Below are positions 59,241 through 64,000 of a DNA stretch of 64,000 nt, piece by piece. The translations under genes and the position numbers were made by a program. The notes below the pieces were generated by a model, which did no database searches, was not told the origin of the DNA, and was given only the letters and a program-made list of their open reading frames with translations. The stretch is taken from positions 40,910,204 through 40,974,203 of the forward strand of contig CM070554.1 in the NCBI GenBank assembly GCA_036346405.1. The letters run 5' to 3'. This DNA comes from Phyllostachys edulis (lineage: Eukaryota; Streptophyta; Magnoliopsida; Poales; Poaceae). Within the stretch, counting starts at the first letter, position 1, and each line of letters starts with the position of its first letter.

Positions 59241-59263
59241 GCTAGCCTCAGGAAATGCTAGCC
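59241..59263. repeat. GCTAGC...GCTAGC hairpin beside CACTA-1 internal array
   Basis: The block is nearly identical to 29898 and 34231, with GCTAGC arms and the loop CTCAGGAAAT. Confidence 0.65.
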
Positions 59264-59406
59264 ATGCCGTCTAAACACAAGAAATTCAGATACAATCACA
59301 GATAGAATAATTTCTTAATTACTGAATCAATTGCAATGGAATAAATTCTTAATTACATGCTGAGTTTCGTAATTACAATAGAATAAATTCTTAATTAAAA
59401 AATAAC

Positions 59407-60128
59407 CCTTCATGATGATCAATGCGCATATAGCTAGCTTCCTCACTGGGTTCTTCCTCGAGCCTGATGTCGTCTCCAAAAGGAGGTAACTCGGGAAATT
59501 GATTGTACTCTTCCTCATCCACGACATTCTCAACTACAACAATCCTTCTTTTTCCATGAAGAACTACGTGGCGGTTGTTATTTGCCGGGTCCGTTACTTA
59601 AAAAACTTGAACAACTTGCTTGGCGAGTACGAATGGTTCATCCTTGTATCTGACACGTTTGAGGTCCACAGTAGTGACGCCGTAGTTGTTGACCTTCACA
59701 CCCTGCGGAAGTTTAACCCAATGGCATTGAAACAGGGGATCCTAAAAAGTACATAGTCGAGCTCCCAAATCTCCTTTACGATCCTATAGTAGGAGTTCAA
59801 CCCATGTGGCTCGGTGGTATTGAACTGCTCATGAAATGCATATATGCGGACACTGCTGTTCTGGACTGTGCTCTTCCTATCCTAAGCTGTTATATAAAAT
59901 GTGTACGCATTTATGTCATATCCTTGCCATGCCACAATTGTAAATTTTGGCCCTTTTGCCAACCATAGCAGCGTATCATCACTTGATGACCTCCCAGTGA
60001 ATCGCACCTTTAACCATTCGTTGAACCGACGGTTATGCTCTCTCGTGATCCAAGTCTAGATTCTATTGGCGTACTATGTCTTTGTGCTCGTCGGTATACG
60101 GGAACACTTGGGTCATGTTTTGCAAGAC
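59407..60128 (-). pseudogene. CACTA-1 TNP2-like transposase, 3' end (DUF4216 region)
   Basis: Minus-strand translation matches the last part of the CACTA-2 transposase (35135-34407). Blocks seen include VLHGKRRIVVVENVVDEEE and PPFGDDIRLEEE near 59600-59450 and a YRRFNEW-like block near 60030. Stops and frame changes are present, for example around 60050 and 59600. The gene is cut at 60128 by LTR I; its main part lies beyond the window. Confidence 0.78.
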
Positions 60129-60689
60129 TGTAACATCCCAAATACCTAAATAGGTGTTTGTTTCAAATGTAATTAAATGTGTAGAAATTAAAACTTTTTC
60201 TCACATCTTGAAACCCCTGATCTCGCATGTTATTCTTGTCAAAAGTGGTGGGGTTCAAAAACCTAAACCCCTTGTTGACAAAAGTCAAACTCATTTTCCT
60301 ATTATCACAAATGTTGTGCCAAACCTTTGGAAATATTTTTCCTTGGTCCTAGAAATGTTGTGGAGCCTCTCTGAAAAATATCATGAGTTATAAAACTTGT
60401 TTGATAATTTTTGGAGGTAAAACAAACCCTTGAACAGCCTTAATGAATTTCCTGAGAAAAATGCAGTGCATAATAACCTCTGGAAATTTTATGTAAGGTG
60501 AATCTTAATGTCAGCAAGCTCCAGTTAAAATTTTATAAGTTTTGGAGTTGAATTGCTATCTCAAATGAATCCCTAAAGTCTCAGCTGTTAAAATTGAATT
60601 CAAAACTTTACTTCGCTCCTTGGCCGAGCCATTTTCCTATCTGGGTTGAACCCAACCCACTCCTCAGCTCACCGACCTCCTTAAACCAC

Positions 60690-61720
60690 TTGAGGTCGTA
60701 GCCGTTGGATTCATATCTAACAGCCACGACCTCCTCCTCTCAACCAACTCATTAGACCTCCCTTCCCACATGTGCGAGGTCATGGCCGTTGGATAAAGAT
60801 CCAACCGCCACGACCTCCTCTGTTTGTCTTGTGCCCCAGACCTCCTCCGTGGTCAACACCACAAGGACCTTCCCACCTCGGTGAGGTCACACTGCTGGAT
60901 CAAAGATCCATGGCCATGACCTCCACTCGCTATCAAACCACTCGCACCTCCTCTCCATTTGATCGGTGCACTGCTGGATTTACATCCAACCGCCACGACC
61001 TCCCCCACCGTTAAAACTAAGCAAACCTCCTATTTAAACGAGGTCGTAGCCATTGGATCAGATCCAACAGCCCACGACCTCCCCCTCAAAATATCCAACA
61101 AGACAAGACCTCCCCCATCTCATGTTGTGCACCGCTGATTTAAAATCCACTACCACGACCTCGCCCTTGTCTTGTGCGATCGACTCCTCACAAGACGTGA
61201 GGTCGAGTCTTAGATTTAAATCTAAAGGCCATGATCTCCCCGGTGCGTATGCGCAAGCTCAGACTCCTCTTTTGATCGTAACCGCTGATCAAAAATCCAA
61301 AGGTCCTCGACCTCCTTGCCTTTGGCGCAACGCCTCGCACCTCCTCGCCTCTCATCACCATTAGATCTTAACTGATGGCCATAACCTCTTGTGCGCTACG
61401 CGTAGTGCTAAGACCTCCCCGGTCATTGTGTGCCCTTGGATTTAAATCCAAAGGCCATGACCTCCCCTCATTTTTCTTAAGATCGTAATGCGGTTAAGTC
61501 CTCCCAGAGGTCCGCACTGCTGATTGAGATCCAACGCCGTGGACCTCTGTCCCTTTTTCCACGCAAGATTCAAGATTATGGAAATCGGAGGCCACGACCT
61601 CCCTTTCCAAATCGTGTGGCTGGGACCTCCTCCCACCACTTAAAACATAACGGTTCAAACTTAAAATCCGAGGGCTAGACCTCCCCATCCACGTAATCCA
61701 ACGGTGGATGTGAGATCTGT
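60690..61720 (+). repeat. Degenerate GACCTCC-containing repeats in LTR I
   Basis: The theme '(c)gttggat...atccaac(c)gccacgacctcc' recurs at irregular spacing near 50-85 bp, for example around 60707, 60790, 60895, 60972, 61045 and 61435. Each unit often contains the small inverted repeat TTGGAT/ATCCAA. Confidence 0.75.
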
Positions 61721-61954
61721 TCTTCTCCTACCTTAGGCGCGTGCAGCCATGGCAAGGCGCAAAGTCGAGCCTTGTCACATCCAACGGCTCAGGCTCGGGG
61801 CATTAAATGCATGTTAGTGCTTTTCCGCCCCTAGCCCATGCCCCGTCCCGACCTACTGTCCCATCCATCTTGTCCAACTCCATGGACCTCCGTGGACCTC
61901 CTTGGACTAAGCTCACCATGAGCTTAACCCGTGGTCCAGACCTCTTGCCCTAGC

Positions 61955-61961
61955 TATAAAA
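61955..61961 (+). promoter_or_regulatory. TATA box of LTR I
   Basis: TATAAAA in the context AGCTATAAAACCCCCACTG lies upstream of a C/T-rich start-like region. It is the probable LTR promoter. Confidence 0.5.
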
Positions 61962-62862
61962 CCCCCACTGCTGTTCTTGGCTTCTTTTACACACCATTGA
62001 GCTTGGCCTTGCTTGTGCTTGGCCGAGCATCCCTCCACCGACCTCCCCTTTTTGCCGCCATTGTTGAAGCTTGGAGCCCTCGGTGGCACAAAGGTTCCGG
62101 TGGCTCCTCTTCAACCTCTTGTTCACTTTGTGCTCCCTGCACTCCCGGAGTTAACCCTAACCTCATTTGGGTTGACATTTTCAAGAGGCCCGACTTGGAG
62201 CTTGGAGCTTGGAGTTGGCCGTGGAGCAACCCTTCTTCCCCAACTCCGGTCCTCCACGCCGCCAACCTCCTCAAAGACCTCCGCGACCTCCGTGTAACCC
62301 TCCCGGTAGTCCCAGAGATGCTTGGCACCGTGTATGTTGTTGCGGAGCTTTTCTTGGGCACACGCTGAATGTACGCCGCGGAGCTCATTATCGCTGTTTG
62401 TGTTTTGGCCGTGTGTTTTGCGCCGCCAATCTACGGCTCGTCGCCGCTCAGGCACCCCCCCGCCGAGAATGAGTCCTAGCGTGTGCGCAAGAACACTATT
62501 GCGCACACGCTGGTGTCCTGGATGGCGCCGGCGAGGTCCTCATCGCCATGACAAGCCTTGGGAGCCTCTCGGGGTTTTGTCGGACGACAATGGCACCGCG
62601 TCGTTGTCGTTAGGACAAAGATCTCCCTTAAATGTGATCATCATTGCTTATCATTGGTAAACTCTGTCAGCCTTTAATGCCTTGATTCCTGCCCCTTGTT
62701 GCGCAATTAAGGTCGCTACCGTCTCCACACAGCATCTCTGGGACCCTTTGCCAAAGGACCACCCCGTGGACTTTTGGCAAAGACCTCCTAAAGACCTCCC
62801 TCGGGGTCCTCTTTGCAAAGACCACCTCGGTCTTTTGTAGGACAACCCCAGACCTCCTCCTT

Positions 62863-63181
62863 GAATCTTAGCCGCCTGCACCTCCCATTGGAAATCTGAG
62901 CCGCTTAGGACCTCCTTTGTTAGATCTTGGCCATTCAGACCACCCCAAGTGGATCTGAACCGCCCAGACCTCTTTGTTGTTGTCTTGACCGCTAAGGTCC
63001 TCCTCCGAGACAATCTAGACCACTAAGGTCCTCCCTTGAAAATCTGGACCGCCCGTGTCCTCCCTCGAGAGGTCTTGACGATGTAGATCTTCCTTGGGGA
63101 GATCTTGATAGTTTAGATCTTCCTTGGAAGATCTCACTGCTCAGACCTCCTCGTTTGATCTGGACCGCCCGGTCCTCCCTC
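62863..63181 (+). repeat. About 30-bp tandem repeat, 11 diverged units
   Basis: Units begin near 62863, 62891, 62922, 62951, 62982, 63011, 63041, 63070, 63100, 63129 and 63157. The approximate consensus is GATCTTGACCGCTAAG plus a CCTCC run. Spacing is 28-31 bp throughout. Confidence 0.85.
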
Positions 63182-64000
63182 CAGCGTGCCAGGCCCGTTG
63201 GATGCAAGATCAACGCCACGACCTCCTTCGCTAAGCTGCTAGCGTATAGGGGAGGACATGGACCGTTGATCCAAGATCAACGCCCATGTTCTCTCGGACT
63301 CGCCAGCGCGGCGTGTTTTCTCTCGAGGTCTTGGGCCGCTTGATTTAGATCAACTGTTCACGCCCTCCCCTCTGCTTTTGGAAGTTTAGAAATTCCGGTG
63401 AGCTCTTATTTGTAAATTGAAACAGTAATAACTTTGAAATTGCACAACTAATTCAATTTAAATCCAAATAGGGTGATTCAAATTTCTGTAGCTCTGGTTT
63501 GACTGGGCTCTAATTTAAAATGGTTATGGGCTCAGTTCAGCTCCAGAACATGCATTTGCAAATGGTTTTCAAAACTAACTTTAAATGTTGCATTAAAAAT
63601 TCAAATTAACTTGTAAAATGCATAAGTAATTCTCTAGAGCTCCTTTTTGAGTGAATCTAACTTTGTTGGCTTCCTCTGTTAGTAAACTAAATGTTAGAAT
63701 AAGATTTAGACTTGTCACTATTTTCAAAAAGCTTCCTTGTGCATTTTAATTTTGTTCAAGTTCTTATTTTTGAAAAAGTATAGAAAATGCATAATAGCTC
63801 CAAATGAGATGAACTCAATTGTGTTATTCATCTCATGAGGTGCTGGTGTTACAGTAAAAATCTCAGTATCACCACCTTTCTAGAAAATGTTGCCAAATAA
63901 TTAAATTAGTGAATAGTGGCAGTTTGGTATTTTTAGGCTGAGCAGATTTGTTTTGCTCATAACTTTTGCATCGAGAATCCAAATCAATTGGTTCTTGTTG

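Larger units (their letters stand above)
26367..60128 (-). mobile_element. CACTA-1, large CACTA transposon split by at least five insertions
   Basis: The left terminus CACTACTGCACAAAGG lies at 26367-26382. It continues after LTR H at 28039 with GTCATCACAGAC arrays. Own segments are 26367-26382, 28039-29608, 38655-39462, 49134-51117 and 58221-60128. Between them lie H, CACTA-2, J and K; LTR I starts at 60129. The genes are on the minus strand: TNP2-like transposase (only its 3' end in the window) and a second protein with Transposase_24-like and C48-like parts. The right terminus is beyond the window. The 3 bp left of it are GAC; the matching copy cannot be checked. Confidence 0.88.
60129..64000 (+). 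mobile_element. Gypsy-type LTR I, continues beyond window
   Basis: It starts TGTAACATCCCAAATACC directly after GCAAGAC of the CACTA-1 transposase; the same place is uninterrupted in CACTA-2 (GCAAGACCGTAAAA at 35131). The first 100 bp resemble the start of K read on the minus strand. A TATA box lies at 61955-61961. The region 60690-63340 is dominated by GACCTCC-containing repeats and no protein is supported. The end is outside the window, so solo LTR or complete element is open. Confidence 0.75.

Noticed and set aside
60772..63343. Many frames of 60-145 codons
   Set aside because: They arise from the GACCTCC-type repeats and lack stop codons for compositional reasons.

Overview
The window is intergenic DNA from a grass-type plant nuclear genome. 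I see no intact host gene, no tRNA or rRNA, and no prokaryotic operon structure. The sequence is a deep nest of transposable elements: Ty1/copia and Ty3/gypsy LTR retrotransposons, mostly reduced to solo LTRs, and large CACTA (En/Spm-type) DNA transposons whose arrays of the motif TCACAGACGGTT are typical of Poaceae. The species cannot be named from the sequence.

Left block (1-16254). A copia LTR end (1-134) abuts a decayed gypsy element with a broken gag gene (135-2571). A gypsy-type solo LTR, E (2577-15748, target duplication GTTCT), sits in or next to it. E was split by a nearly complete minus-strand copia element, A (3775-13774), which has two LTRs, an initiator-Met-type primer site and a decayed gag-pol. 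A was itself split inside its integrase by solo LTR M (7602-9883, TTAAA).

Middle block (16255-26366). Element B (16255-25174, TCCTA) is non-coding. Solo LTR F (20370-23789, CTCTG) landed exactly inside B's primer binding site. LTR D (25414-26366) is related to E and F and is cut by the next element.

Right block (26367-60128 and beyond). One large CACTA transposon, CACTA-1, carries all later insertions: solo copia LTR H in its left terminus (AAAGG), a second CACTA of the same family (CACTA-2, 29609-38654, ATC), LTR J (39463-49133, GTACA), LTR K (51118-58220, CTGTC) and LTR I (60129 to the window end). J was split by a third CACTA-like element, CACTA-3 (42107-46614), which carries an exon-like plant cystatin segment and a fragment resembling a plastid ascorbate peroxidase. 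K was split by solo LTR N (53801-56391, TAACT). CACTA-1 and CACTA-2 encode on the minus strand a TNP2-like transposase and a second protein with a Transposase_24-like part and a C48/Ulp1-type peptidase region. All these genes contain stops or frameshifts in what I can read.

The most unusual signals are a ladder of short hairpins conserved with base-pair covariation in the LTR family M/B/N, a hairpin motif at the primer-proximal LTR end, a duplicated terminal module inside CACTA-1 and CACTA-2 suggesting a composite origin, and the gene fragments in CACTA-3.
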